NCBI GenBank assembly: GCA_902776665.1
Contig: CACYQZ010000021.1
Span: 1-38,933 of the forward strand
Origin: an uncultured Prevotellaceae bacterium
Lineage (GTDB): Bacteria; Bacteroidota; Bacteroidia; Bacteroidales; Bacteroidaceae
Direction: 5' to 3'
DNA: 38,933 nucleotides
Under the pieces are notes generated by a model, which was not told the origin of the DNA, made no database searches, and saw nothing but the letters and a program-made list of their open reading frames with translations. A program made the translations under genes and the position numbers. Position 1 is the stretch's first letter. Every line of letters begins with the position of its first letter. This document shows positions 22,353-30,235 of the stretch, in pieces.

Positions 22353-23687
22353 TTATTTCACGACCTTCTTGCCATTTTGGATGTAAATTCCACGTGTCGG
22401 CGGTTCGCTCAGTCGCTGACCAGCAAGGTTGTAAATAGCTTTGAAAGGCGATTCGACTTGTTGCGGAAGGCTTGCGCTCGCCGTAATTTTTCCCATGTAT
22501 TGACCAATGAAGAACACGACACCCGTCGATTGCTCGGTGATGAGATAGAGGAAGGGGCGCGTGGCGTGGAACTCGGCATAATCCCTCGGACCACCCGTAG
22601 TAGCGATAATCGTAATGGCAGCAGCCTCGGAACCTTGTTCATTGACTTTGATTTTCGCCACCTGCTTCATCAGGTCGATGAAAACAGGCACGTTACAGAA
22701 ATTGGGGAATTCGGCATATCCAGAAAAAGCCGTCGGCATTCCCAGATTCGACATAATTTTCTTCAAATTTTGGTCGGTTTGGGTCTCGAAACGAGGCAGT
22801 TTCATGTTGATGGCATATTTATTGAAGCCCGATTGCCAGTCTTCGTCCGTCATCTGATTCAGTACATCGGCCACCGTCTTGCCTTCTTTCGGCAAGAAAA
22901 TCGTCATCTTGTAGGCTCCCAATCCGTAGGGCAAGGAAACGGCTTGATAGAGGTCGTTTTCGGCATAGTCTAGACCGCTGTAAAACGTACGCCTCATCAT
23001 CGGTACGGCATCGCCTCCGTTGAACGATTCCTCCGTTGTTGATTGAGGGTCGAATTCCACCGTCCAATCGCCCTTGAAATAGATGGCGTTGAGCAGATAA
23101 CTCACGGCGGCCGGGTTGAAAGTTTCCTCATCAAGGATCTGCTGAATCATTCCATTGGTGCGGTCGCTCGCCCATTGGTTGATGACATCCATCGTCTTGC
23201 CGTCGTTGAAATCGCGGGCTTGGGGCTGTGCGTTGTAAAAATCGTTGGCCTTCGCCACGAATCCGTCCTGCAACTTGTAGCCCATTCCCTCGTTCACGAA
23301 AATCGTGTTGCCAATCATCACCTTCGTATCGTCCAGATAGGGCGCTTCGGTGAGCATTTTCTTGCAAAAAGCATTGATGGCGTCGGCACCGGCATTGCCA
23401 AATCCCAACACATCGTTGATTTCCTGTTGAGTCTGGCCTGTCGCACCGTTGTTCAACATTCCCAAAGCGTAGGTGATGCTCAGTGGCGAGAGAATCGCGC
23501 TTTCCTCGGTGCGAGCCTCGCGGAAAAGGCGCAGCGCGAAGTTGTTGTTGGCCTTGACCAGTTCTCGTTCTGCGTCGGTCAGGGTGATGGTATTCGGTTT
23601 GCTCCCGTCGTTGGCAGGCTCGTGTCCTTGTGCAAACGAAAGGGTCGCCATGGCGAAAAAGTACAAAAATAAGGTTGTTTTTTTCAT
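22353..23687 (-). CDS. Secreted serpin with a type IX-like C-terminal tail
   Basis: A 444-residue serine protease inhibitor of the serpin fold. Residues 1-19 form a signal peptide (MKKTTLFLYFFAMATLSFA). Serpin marks in order are NNFALRLFRE, ILSPLSITYALGMLNNGA, NAIYFKGDW and the C-terminal PFLYLITEQSTGVVFFIGQ. The reactive loop hinge reads NEQGSEAAA, which is the inhibitory type, and the scissile region falls within ITIIATTGGPRDYAEF; the loop is about one residue longer than in alpha-1-antitrypsin, so P1 is uncertain. About 45 extra residues after the serpin fold (YNLAGQRLSEPPTRG to GIYIQNGKKVVK) look like a type IX sorting tail. The inferred role is defence against host or self proteases at the surface. 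The minus-strand frame stays open far upstream, but the signal peptide ATG at 23687 and promoter fix the start. Confidence 0.92.
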   Translation of the reverse strand: MKKTTLFLYFFAMATLSFAQGHEPANDGSKPNTITLTDAERELVKANNNFALRLFREARTEESAILSPLSITYALGMLNNGATGQTQQEINDVLGFGNAGADAINAFCKKMLTEAPYLDDTKVMIGNTIFVNEGMGYKLQDGFVAKANDFYNAQPQARDFNDGKTMDVINQWASDRTNGMIQQILDEETFNPAAVSYLLNAIYFKGDWTVEFDPQSTTEESFNGGDAVPMMRRTFYSGLDYAENDLYQAVSLPYGLGAYKMTIFLPKEGKTVADVLNQMTDEDWQSGFNKYAINMKLPRFETQTDQNLKKIMSNLGMPTAFSGYAEFPNFCNVPVFIDLMKQVAKIKVNEQGSEAAAITIIATTGGPRDYAEFHATRPFLYLITEQSTGVVFFIGQYMGKITASASLPQQVESPFKAIYNLAGQRLSEPPTRGIYIQNGKKVVK

Positions 23688-23716
23688 ATCGCAAAAGATG
23701 GAATGGTTTTCGCCGA

Positions 23717-23748
23717 CAAAATTATGAAAAATCCTCCGAAATGGCAAA
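23717..23748 (-). promoter_or_regulatory. Serpin promoter
   Basis: On the minus strand TTTG (23745-23748), 20 nt, TAATTTTG (23717-23724), 30 nt before the ATG. Confidence 0.75.
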
Positions 23749-23784
23749 CTATTGATGAAAAAAGTGCAAAAATATGATTTTTTG

Positions 23785-23815
23785 TTGTTTTTTTTTATAT
23801 TTTTTCGTATATTTG
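23785..23815 (+). promoter_or_regulatory. Promoter of the multi-cofactor flavoprotein gene
   Basis: TTG (23785-23787), 20 nt, TATATTTG (23808-23815), 38 nt before the ATG at 23853. It is divergent from the serpin promoter. Confidence 0.75.
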
Positions 23816-23852
23816 CAGGCAAGAACCTACAATAACGAAAAATCTGAAAGTT

Positions 23853-26800
23853 ATGAGTGCCATTTTGCATCATCCGATTATCGACATTCCCGAGAGGGAG
23901 ATGACGAGTTTTAAGTATGAAGGTCAGAAAATCGAGGCCGCGAAAGGCTATTCCATCGCTGCCGCCCTTCACCAAGCCGGCTATCCCGTTCACAGCCACA
24001 GCCTTGACGGTCGCAACCGAAGCCTCAACTGCGGCATCGGCAAGTGCGGTGCCTGTGAAATGCTGGTCGATGGCGTGGTGCGCCGCATCTGCATCACCAA
24101 GGTCGATGGCGTGAAGGAAGTGCGCCGCATCGACAACGAGGCCAACGTACTGCCCGAAGTCAAGAAACATCAGCCTCGCGAGGTGAAAATCTACAAGACC
24201 CAAGTCGCCATCATTGGCGCGGGACCGGCGGGATTGGCCTGTCGCGAACAACTCAACGCCTTTGGTATCAGCAACATTGTGGTCGATAACAACGCCAGCA
24301 TCGGCGGTCAGTTTAATATGCAGACCCACCAGTTTTTCTTCTTCGAGAAAGAGAAAAAATTCGGCGGTATGCGTGGCTTCGACATCGCCAAGACACTCGC
24401 TGGCGACAACCACGAAGGCATCCTGCTCAACAACACCGTTTGGGACGTGCTGGAAGGTGGTCGCGTCGCCATCAAGAACATCGAAAACGGCGAAGTAGGC
24501 TACATCGACGCGCAACATTTGGTGGTTGCCACAGGTGCCGTGCCGTTTATGCCGACCTTCGAGAACGATGACGTGCCGGGTGTCTATACCGCCGCCGTGT
24601 TCCAAAAGATGATGAACCAAGAGCACACGCTTTTGGGCAAGAAAGTTTTGACGGTGGGCGCAGGTAACATCGGCTATTTGACTTCCTACCAAGGAATGCA
24701 GGCCGGAGCCACCATCAAGGCCATCATCGAGGCGATGCCCCGCGAGGGCGGTTTCCCCGTTCAGGCCAACCGCGTGCGCCGTCTTGGCATCCCCATAATG
24801 ACGGGTTATTTGCTCGTTCGTGCCATTCCGAATGACGATTATACGGGCGTTACGGGTGCTGTTATCGCGAAATGCGAGAATTTCAAGGCTATTCCCGGCA
24901 CGGAACAAATCATCGACGACATCGACATCATCAACATTTGCACAGGTTTGATTCCCGACAACCAACTGCTGGTCAAAGGTCGCGAGGTTTTTGGCCTCAA
25001 CACCTACGGTGCCGGCGATGCCATCCGAATTGGCGAAGGTACGAGTGCCGTGTTGCGCGGCAAACAAGTCGCTTACGAAGTCGCCCAAGCCATCGGCGTT
25101 CGCTTCAACTACGACGATTATCTCGATGTTTCAAGACAATACATCGACTCGCAACAGCATCCCGTCAGACTGTTGGAGAAGCCCAATCTGCCGACGCCTG
25201 AGCGAATGCAGCAAAAGGCTTTCGTGCAGGCCGACTGCCTTTATGGTTTCGCTTGTAATCCCTGCTCGTTCAGTTGTCCGCAGGGTGCCATCAGCAAGCC
25301 CTCGACCAGCAGCACGCCGACCATCGACTACGACAAGTGCATCGGCTGTATGCTGTGCGTTTCGAGTTGTCCGGGTCTGGCTATTTTCGGCTACGACGAA
25401 CAGAAATCGACGTGTTTCCTGCCCATCGAATACGAAGTGAAGGAAGGTGCGGAGGTTTATCTCGTCGATAACGACGGCCAAAAAATTGGCGAAGGCATCA
25501 TCGAAAAGGTTCTCAAGAAATCGAACAAGACCAACGTGGCCCGCGTAAAGGCACGTTCTTCGCGTCCTTCGGGAGAGGCGAGTCGCGTGTTTGAACTGAC
25601 CGACGTGAAAGGTTTTATCTTGAAAAATCAATACAATGTAAACAAGGAACTCACCACGCCCATCAAGGAAGAACAAAAAGTGGATGGCGAGACCTACGTT
25701 TGCCATTGCGAGGACATCAAACTCGACCGTGTGTTGCGTGTGATTGGCAATCGCAAGACCATTTCCGTCGATGAATTGAAGCATATCACCCGAATTGGAA
25801 TGGGACCGTGTCGCGGTAAGCGTTGTATCCCGCGTGCCCGACAAATTCTGCGTTCCTACGGCATCGAACTGGATGGCGATGCCACGCCGCGTGCACCGCT
25901 GTCGAACCAAGTCACCCTCGGCGACCTCTATAATCCGCGCACGAAAGAAACGTTTATTTTCCCCGAAATGAACGGTGTGAAGAAAGAGCAGGTCGAGGTG
26001 TTCATTGCCGGCGGTGGTATTGCTGGAAGTGCCTTGTTCCGCTACTTCTCGGAGGCTGGCAAGAAGCCGGTGATGGTGAATTACAGCCGTGGTGCATCGT
26101 GGCGCAACATCGGTGGCGGTCGTCCCGCGTTCTCGAACCCCGACATCGCCGACATCGCCGTGCACAACCACGAGATTTTCAAGAATATGCAGAAGGAGCA
26201 CAACATCAATTACCACCCGACGCACTATGTCAACTTGGTACACGATGAGGCTACTTACAAGTCGCTCGATGCCTCACGCGCTTGGAGCGATGCTTATATG
26301 ATTGACCGCAAGGACTTCAAGAAAGAGATTTCGCCGCTGTGGGACGAGACAAAGACCACTTACAGCCACGCCCTCATCACCCGCGACTGCTGGCAAGCCA
26401 CGCCGGGCCGCGTCATCGACTACATCCGTTGGATTGGCGTGCAGCAGGGCGGTCGCTACTTCGAGGACTGCGAACTGCTCCACGTGCAGAAAGTCGGTGG
26501 ACATTATGTCGCTTTGGTGCGCACCCACGAGGGCGAATTTGTCGAATACACCTGCGATCACTTCGTCAACGCGATGGGTTGGGGTGCCGAGAAGTTCAAC
26601 GATATGCTCGGACTCGACACAGGCCTCTATCCTGTGAAACACCAAGCCTTCATCACGCGCCGCTTGCCGATGATGGGACCCAATGGCGGCCCGTTGGATA
26701 TGATTATCGACCGCCGTCACTACAAGGGATTCAGCGCTGTCTATGGACAGCAGTGGGCGCACACCGGCCAAATCATCGGCTGCGCCAGCCCCGACACCGA

Positions 26801-27116
26801 CGCTTACGAGTCACGCCAGAACATCAAGTACAACAGCAAGGAATTCTTGGAGATTGTTTCTGAGATTTTCGCCGAGTGGATTCCGAACTTGGGCGAAGTC
26901 AGCTTCTTGGCTTGCTGGGCAGGTCGCTACACCGAACCGCGCTACATCGTCGATCCCGAGGTCGGTTTGCTCACCGGTTTGCGCGGCCACGGCTTTATGC
27001 TCGGTCAGTATCTCGCCAAACTGTATGTCGATAAGTACCTCGGCAAGGAAGTTCCGGGCTATATGGAAGACTTGAAATTGAGTGGAAAGGGACTGGCCGA
27101 AAACGCCTTCAAGTAA
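23853..27116 (+). CDS. Fused multi-cofactor dehydrogenase (2Fe-2S / disulfide-reductase-type FAD / 2x4Fe-4S / BFD / DAO-type FAD)
   Basis: A 1087-residue cytoplasmic redox enzyme that combines what are usually three subunits of sarcosine oxidase- or hydroxyproline dehydrogenase-like complexes. (1) Residues about 15-100: 2Fe-2S ferredoxin with Cys60, 65, 68 and 80. (2) About 115-430: pyridine-nucleotide-disulfide-type flavoprotein with GAGPAGLA (122-129), VGAGNIG (268-274) and GAGDA (386-390). (3) About 460-512: two 4Fe-4S sites (Cys462/468/471/475 and 496/499/502/506). (4) About 615-660: BFD-like 2Fe-2S with CxC (617, 619) and Cys653, 658. (5) About 715-1087: a DAO-type FAD domain with AGGGIAGSA (719-727). 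The DAO part probably oxidises a small amine, amino acid or hydroxy acid and passes electrons along the clusters. The substrate is unknown. It stands alone with its own promoter and terminator. Confidence 0.85.
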   Translation: MSAILHHPIIDIPEREMTSFKYEGQKIEAAKGYSIAAALHQAGYPVHSHSLDGRNRSLNCGIGKCGACEMLVDGVVRRICITKVDGVKEVRRIDNEANVLPEVKKHQPREVKIYKTQVAIIGAGPAGLACREQLNAFGISNIVVDNNASIGGQFNMQTHQFFFFEKEKKFGGMRGFDIAKTLAGDNHEGILLNNTVWDVLEGGRVAIKNIENGEVGYIDAQHLVVATGAVPFMPTFENDDVPGVYTAAVFQKMMNQEHTLLGKKVLTVGAGNIGYLTSYQGMQAGATIKAIIEAMPREGGFPVQANRVRRLGIPIMTGYLLVRAIPNDDYTGVTGAVIAKCENFKAIPGTEQIIDDIDIINICTGLIPDNQLLVKGREVFGLNTYGAGDAIRIGEGTSAVLRGKQVAYEVAQAIGVRFNYDDYLDVSRQYIDSQQHPVRLLEKPNLPTPERMQQKAFVQADCLYGFACNPCSFSCPQGAISKPSTSSTPTIDYDKCIGCMLCVSSCPGLAIFGYDEQKSTCFLPIEYEVKEGAEVYLVDNDGQKIGEGIIEKVLKKSNKTNVARVKARSSRPSGEASRVFELTDVKGFILKNQYNVNKELTTPIKEEQKVDGETYVCHCEDIKLDRVLRVIGNRKTISVDELKHITRIGMGPCRGKRCIPRARQILRSYGIELDGDATPRAPLSNQVTLGDLYNPRTKETFIFPEMNGVKKEQVEVFIAGGGIAGSALFRYFSEAGKKPVMVNYSRGASWRNIGGGRPAFSNPDIADIAVHNHEIFKNMQKEHNINYHPTHYVNLVHDEATYKSLDASRAWSDAYMIDRKDFKKEISPLWDETKTTYSHALITRDCWQATPGRVIDYIRWIGVQQGGRYFEDCELLHVQKVGGHYVALVRTHEGEFVEYTCDHFVNAMGWGAEKFNDMLGLDTGLYPVKHQAFITRRLPMMGPNGGPLDMIIDRRHYKGFSAVYGQQWAHTGQIIGCASPDTDAYESRQNIKYNSKEFLEIVSEIFAEWIPNLGEVSFLACWAGRYTEPRYIVDPEVGLLTGLRGHGFMLGQYLAKLYVDKYLGKEVPGYMEDLKLSGKGLAENAFK

Positions 27117-27133
27117 TTTGCAGACTTTTCAAC

Positions 27134-27171
27134 AAAAAAAGCAGCGAATTTTGTGGATTCGCTGCTTTTTT
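27134..27171. terminator. Strong bidirectional terminator
   Basis: AAAAAAGCAGCGAAT pairs with ATTCGCTGCTTTTTT (15 bp) across a 7-nt loop, with A and T runs suited to both strands. It lies between the convergent flavoprotein gene and the Cys-rich gene. Confidence 0.9.
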
Positions 27172-27186
27172 ATACTTTCAAAACGA

Positions 27187-27555
27187 CTATTTCTTGCAAT
27201 TTTTCTTGCACTGACCCTTGTGCGAGCAGTCCTTGCAACCTTTTTTGCTGCATTCGGGCTTGCACTCGGTGCATTTCTTGCAATCAGCCTTGCAACCAGC
27301 TTCTTTCTTGTCGCAAGCATGCTTCTTCTCGCATCCAGCCTTCTTTTCGCATTCAGCCTTCTGCTTGTCGCACTGCTTTTTCTGCTTCTCGCAGCCGTCT
27401 TTCTTCTCGCAACCAGCCTTCTGCTTGTCACATTCTTTCTTCTGCTTGTCGCAGCACTCTTTCTTCGCTTTGTCAGTCTGAACCGACTGTGCACTCACGG
27501 TCGTTGTGCCCATGAGAGCCATGGCCATGATGGCCGTCAAAATCATTTTTTTCAT
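27187..27555 (-). CDS. Secreted Cys/Lys-rich repeat protein
   Basis: A 122-residue protein using the ATG at 27555 (MKKMILTAIMAMALMG), with a signal peptide ending VSAQ. The mature part of about 97 residues contains 18 Cys, nearly all set in short units such as CDKQKKE, CDKQKAG, CEKKDG, CEKKAG, then a denser tail with CKKCTEC and CSKKGCKDC. Lys, Cys, Asp and Glu make up most of it. Metal binding (metallothionein-like but exported) or a heavily disulfide-bonded charged rod are both possible; I cannot place it in a known family. It has its own promoter (27590-27621) and terminator. Confidence 0.75.
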   Translation of the reverse strand: MKKMILTAIMAMALMGTTTVSAQSVQTDKAKKECCDKQKKECDKQKAGCEKKDGCEKQKKQCDKQKAECEKKAGCEKKHACDKKEAGCKADCKKCTECKPECSKKGCKDCSHKGQCKKNCKK

Positions 27556-27589
27556 GTTGTACAAAGTTTAAAGTTTCAAAAATGCGTCA

Positions 27590-27621
27590 CAAAGATACGG
27601 GTTTTTCACCTGAAACGCAAA
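27590..27621 (-). promoter_or_regulatory. Promoter of the Cys/Lys-rich gene
   Basis: On the minus strand TTTG (27618-27621), 20 nt, TATCTTTG (27590-27597). Confidence 0.75.
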
Positions 27622-27671
27622 TGAATTAAAGTTTTTTAGCAAAAATCATCTATTTTGAGGAAAAAAATTAC

Positions 27672-27679
27672 TACCTTTG
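27672..27679 (+). promoter_or_regulatory. -7 box of the yfhO-like gene
   Basis: TACCTTTG. It lies so close to the first in-frame ATG (27692) that the leader would be only a few nt; ATGs at 27701 and 27704 are alternatives. The nearest TTTTG is 14 nt upstream, shorter than usual. Confidence 0.5.
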
Positions 27680-27691
27680 CACACAGAAAAC

Positions 27692-30235
27692 ATGGAAAAA
27701 ATGATGGATACATTGAAGAAAATTTTGCCCGACGTGCTTGTCGTGGCTTTGTTTGCAGTGATTGCGTTTGCCTATTTTGCGCCTGCTGACTTCGAGGGGC
27801 GCATCCTCTATCAGCACGATTCGGCTGCCGGACGCGGTGCCGGACAGGAGGCGAAGGAGTATTTCGAGCGCACGGGAGAGCGCACGCGGTGGACGAACTC
27901 GACGTTCAGCGGAATGCCAACCTACCAGACGGCGCCGTCGTATAAAAGCACGTCGATGTTGTCGAAAGTCATCGGGGCCTATCACCTGTGGCTGCCGGAG
28001 AATGTCTGGTATGTTTTCGTCTATCTCTTGGGCTTCTACATCCTGATGCGAGCCTTCGATTTCCGCCGTGAACTGGCGGTTTTGGGCTCGATTGTGTGGG
28101 CTTTTTCGAGCTATTTCTTCATCATCATCGCTGCCGGCCACATTTGGAAGGTCTGGGCGTTGGCCTATCTGCCGCCGCTGATTGCGGGCATCGTGTTGGC
28201 CTATCGCGGAAAATACCTCTGGGGCTTTATCGTGACGGCTTTGTTCACGGCCTTCGAGGTGTATGCGAACCACGTGCAGATGACGTATTATTTCCTGTTC
28301 GTGATTCTGGCGATGGTGGTGGCGTTCATCTTGCAAGGAGTGAAGGAGTCAGGGAGTGAAGGAGTTAAAAAGGGCTTGCCGCACGTTTTGAAGGCTTCGG
28401 CGGTGTGCATCGTGGCGGCTGCGGTGGGTGTTTTGATGAATATTTCGAACCTCTACCACACGTGGCAATATTCGCAGGAAACGATGCGCGGAAAGAGCGA
28501 ACTGGTGAAGAAAAATTCGGCCAACCAAACGTCGAGCGGCCTGGAACGCGACTATATCACGCAGTGGTCGTATGGCATTGGTGAAACGTGGACGCTGCTC
28601 GTGCCGAACACGAAAGGCGGTGCGTCGGTGCCGTTGGCAGCCAATAAGAAGGCGATGGAGAAGGCCGATCCGAACTATATCCAGATTTATCAGCAAATCG
28701 GTCAATATTGGGGCGAACAGCCGATGACGAGCGGTCCGGTGTATGTCGGTGCTTTCGTGGTGATGCTGTTCGTGTTGTCGCTGTTTGTCGTGAAAGGTCC
28801 GATGAAATGGGCACTGCTGGCGGCGACGATTCTGTCGATTTTGTTGTCTTGGGGCAAGAATTTGATGGGTTTGACCAATGTTTTCATCGATTATATGCCG
28901 ATGTATGCGAAATTCCGCACGGTGGCATCGATTCTCGTCATTGCAGAGTTTACGATTCCGTTGTTGGCGGTGATGGCATTGGGAAAAATTTTAGGGAGTT
29001 CAGGAGTTCAGGAGTTCAGGAGTTCAGACGATAGTAAAGGCTATTTGAGGCCGATTTTGATTAGCTATGTGCTGACCGCAGGCATTTGCGTACTGTTCGC
29101 GCTGATGCCACGTCTGTTCTTCTCTGATTTTGTGTCGTCGAACGAGATGCAAGCCCTTTCGCAATGGCCTGCCGACCAACTCAATCCGCTGTTGGCGAAC
29201 CTTCGTGCGGTGCGCGGCTCGCTGTTCACTGCCGACTGCTGGCGCTCGTTCCTGATCATCACCGCAGGCACGGCACTTCTGTTGCTTGCGTTGAAAGGGA
29301 AACTTCGCGCGACCTACGCCATCATCGGCATCGCGGCGATTTGTCTGGTGGATATGTGGATGGTGAACAAACGCTACTTGAACGATGCGATGTTTGTCGA
29401 ACGGAGCGTGCGCGAAATGCCGATGCAGATGACCGCCACCGACCAGCAGATTCTTGAAGACAAATCGCTCGACTATCGCGTGTTGAACCTCGCATCCAAC
29501 ACGTTCAACGAGAATGAAACCTCGTATTTCCACAAGTCGATTGGCGGCTATCATCCCGCGAAATTGCGCCGCTATCAAGAGTTAATTGAGGCGTATATCG
29601 CACCCGAAATGCAACAGTTGATGCCCGCCATTGCCGAGGCGCAGGGCGATATGACGCAGGTGGCTGGCGACTCGATTTATCCCGTGCTGAATATGTTGAA
29701 TATGAAGTACGTCATCGTGCCGTTGCAAGGCGGTCAGACCGTGCCGATTATGAACCCGTATGCCTATGGAAATGCGTGGTTTGTGGACAAATTGACATAC
29801 GTCGAGAACGCCAATGCCGAACTCGACCAACTCGGAAAAATGGACTTGCGCCACGAGGCCGTGGCCGACGCGAAATTCAAGGAACAACTCGGCGATGCCG
29901 TCGAGCAAGACACGGCGTCGGTGGTGACGCTGACGGCTTACGAGCCCAACGAACTGAAATACAACGTGCGCTCTGGAAAGGGTGGAGTAGTGGTCTTCTC
30001 GGAGATTTCCTATCCGGGTTGGACGGCGACGGTCGATGGCGCTGAGGCCGAACTCGGTCGCGTCAATTACGTGCTGCGAGCCCTCAACCTGAAGCCTGGC
30101 GAACACGAGGTCGTGCTGACATTCAAACCCCGTTCCATCCAACGCACCGAAACCATCGCCTACGCCGCTTCGCTGCTGTTGTTGCTGGCCGTTTTGGGCA
30201 GTGGATGGTTCCTATTTAAAAGAAAGAAAAAATGA
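27692..30235 (+). CDS. YfhO-family multi-pass membrane protein
   Basis: An integral membrane protein of 847 residues with about twelve hydrophobic segments and a soluble C-terminal part (about 590-810) before a last membrane helix and the basic tail FKRKKK. This is the YfhO layout, a GT-C-like family; in Gram-positives YfhO takes part in glycosylation of lipoteichoic acid, while the Bacteroidetes members are uncharacterised. Motifs seen include HDSAAGRGAGQEAKEYFERTGE after the first helix, read here as YQHDSAAGRGAGQE, and FSGMPTYQ. Residues about 215-226 (VKESGSEGVKKG) and 434-446 (GSSGVQEFRSSD) are encoded by GGAGTGAA and GGAGTTCA tandem repeats in loops. The stop overlaps the fkp start, so the two are coupled. 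Sugar-transfer activity is inferred. Confidence 0.82.
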   Translation: MEKMMDTLKKILPDVLVVALFAVIAFAYFAPADFEGRILYQHDSAAGRGAGQEAKEYFERTGERTRWTNSTFSGMPTYQTAPSYKSTSMLSKVIGAYHLWLPENVWYVFVYLLGFYILMRAFDFRRELAVLGSIVWAFSSYFFIIIAAGHIWKVWALAYLPPLIAGIVLAYRGKYLWGFIVTALFTAFEVYANHVQMTYYFLFVILAMVVAFILQGVKESGSEGVKKGLPHVLKASAVCIVAAAVGVLMNISNLYHTWQYSQETMRGKSELVKKNSANQTSSGLERDYITQWSYGIGETWTLLVPNTKGGASVPLAANKKAMEKADPNYIQIYQQIGQYWGEQPMTSGPVYVGAFVVMLFVLSLFVVKGPMKWALLAATILSILLSWGKNLMGLTNVFIDYMPMYAKFRTVASILVIAEFTIPLLAVMALGKILGSSGVQEFRSSDDSKGYLRPILISYVLTAGICVLFALMPRLFFSDFVSSNEMQALSQWPADQLNPLLANLRAVRGSLFTADCWRSFLIITAGTALLLLALKGKLRATYAIIGIAAICLVDMWMVNKRYLNDAMFVERSVREMPMQMTATDQQILEDKSLDYRVLNLASNTFNENETSYFHKSIGGYHPAKLRRYQELIEAYIAPEMQQLMPAIAEAQGDMTQVAGDSIYPVLNMLNMKYVIVPLQGGQTVPIMNPYAYGNAWFVDKLTYVENANAELDQLGKMDLRHEAVADAKFKEQLGDAVEQDTASVVTLTAYEPNELKYNVRSGKGGVVVFSEISYPGWTATVDGAEAELGRVNYVLRALNLKPGEHEVVLTFKPRSIQRTETIAYAASLLLLLAVLGSGWFLFKRKKK
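28334..28371 (+). repeat. In-frame GGAGTGAA repeat in the yfhO-like gene
   Basis: Four imperfect units (AGGAGTGA, AGGAGTCA, GGGAGTGA, AGGAGTTA) of 8 bp with related wording to the queA-folK gap. Confidence 0.7.
28993..29028 (+). repeat. In-frame GGAGTTCA tandem repeat in the yfhO-like gene
   Basis: Four consecutive 8-bp units (GGGAGTTC A, then three GGAGTTCA), the most regular array in the window, translated GSSGVQEFRSS since 8 is not a multiple of 3 and each unit is read in a different frame. Confidence 0.85.

Noticed and set aside
22353-25088. Single 911-codon open frame on the minus strand covering the serpin and the region antisense to the flavoprotein
   Set aside because: The serpin signal peptide begins at 23687 with a matching promoter just upstream; the rest is antisense to a conserved gene and has no family features.
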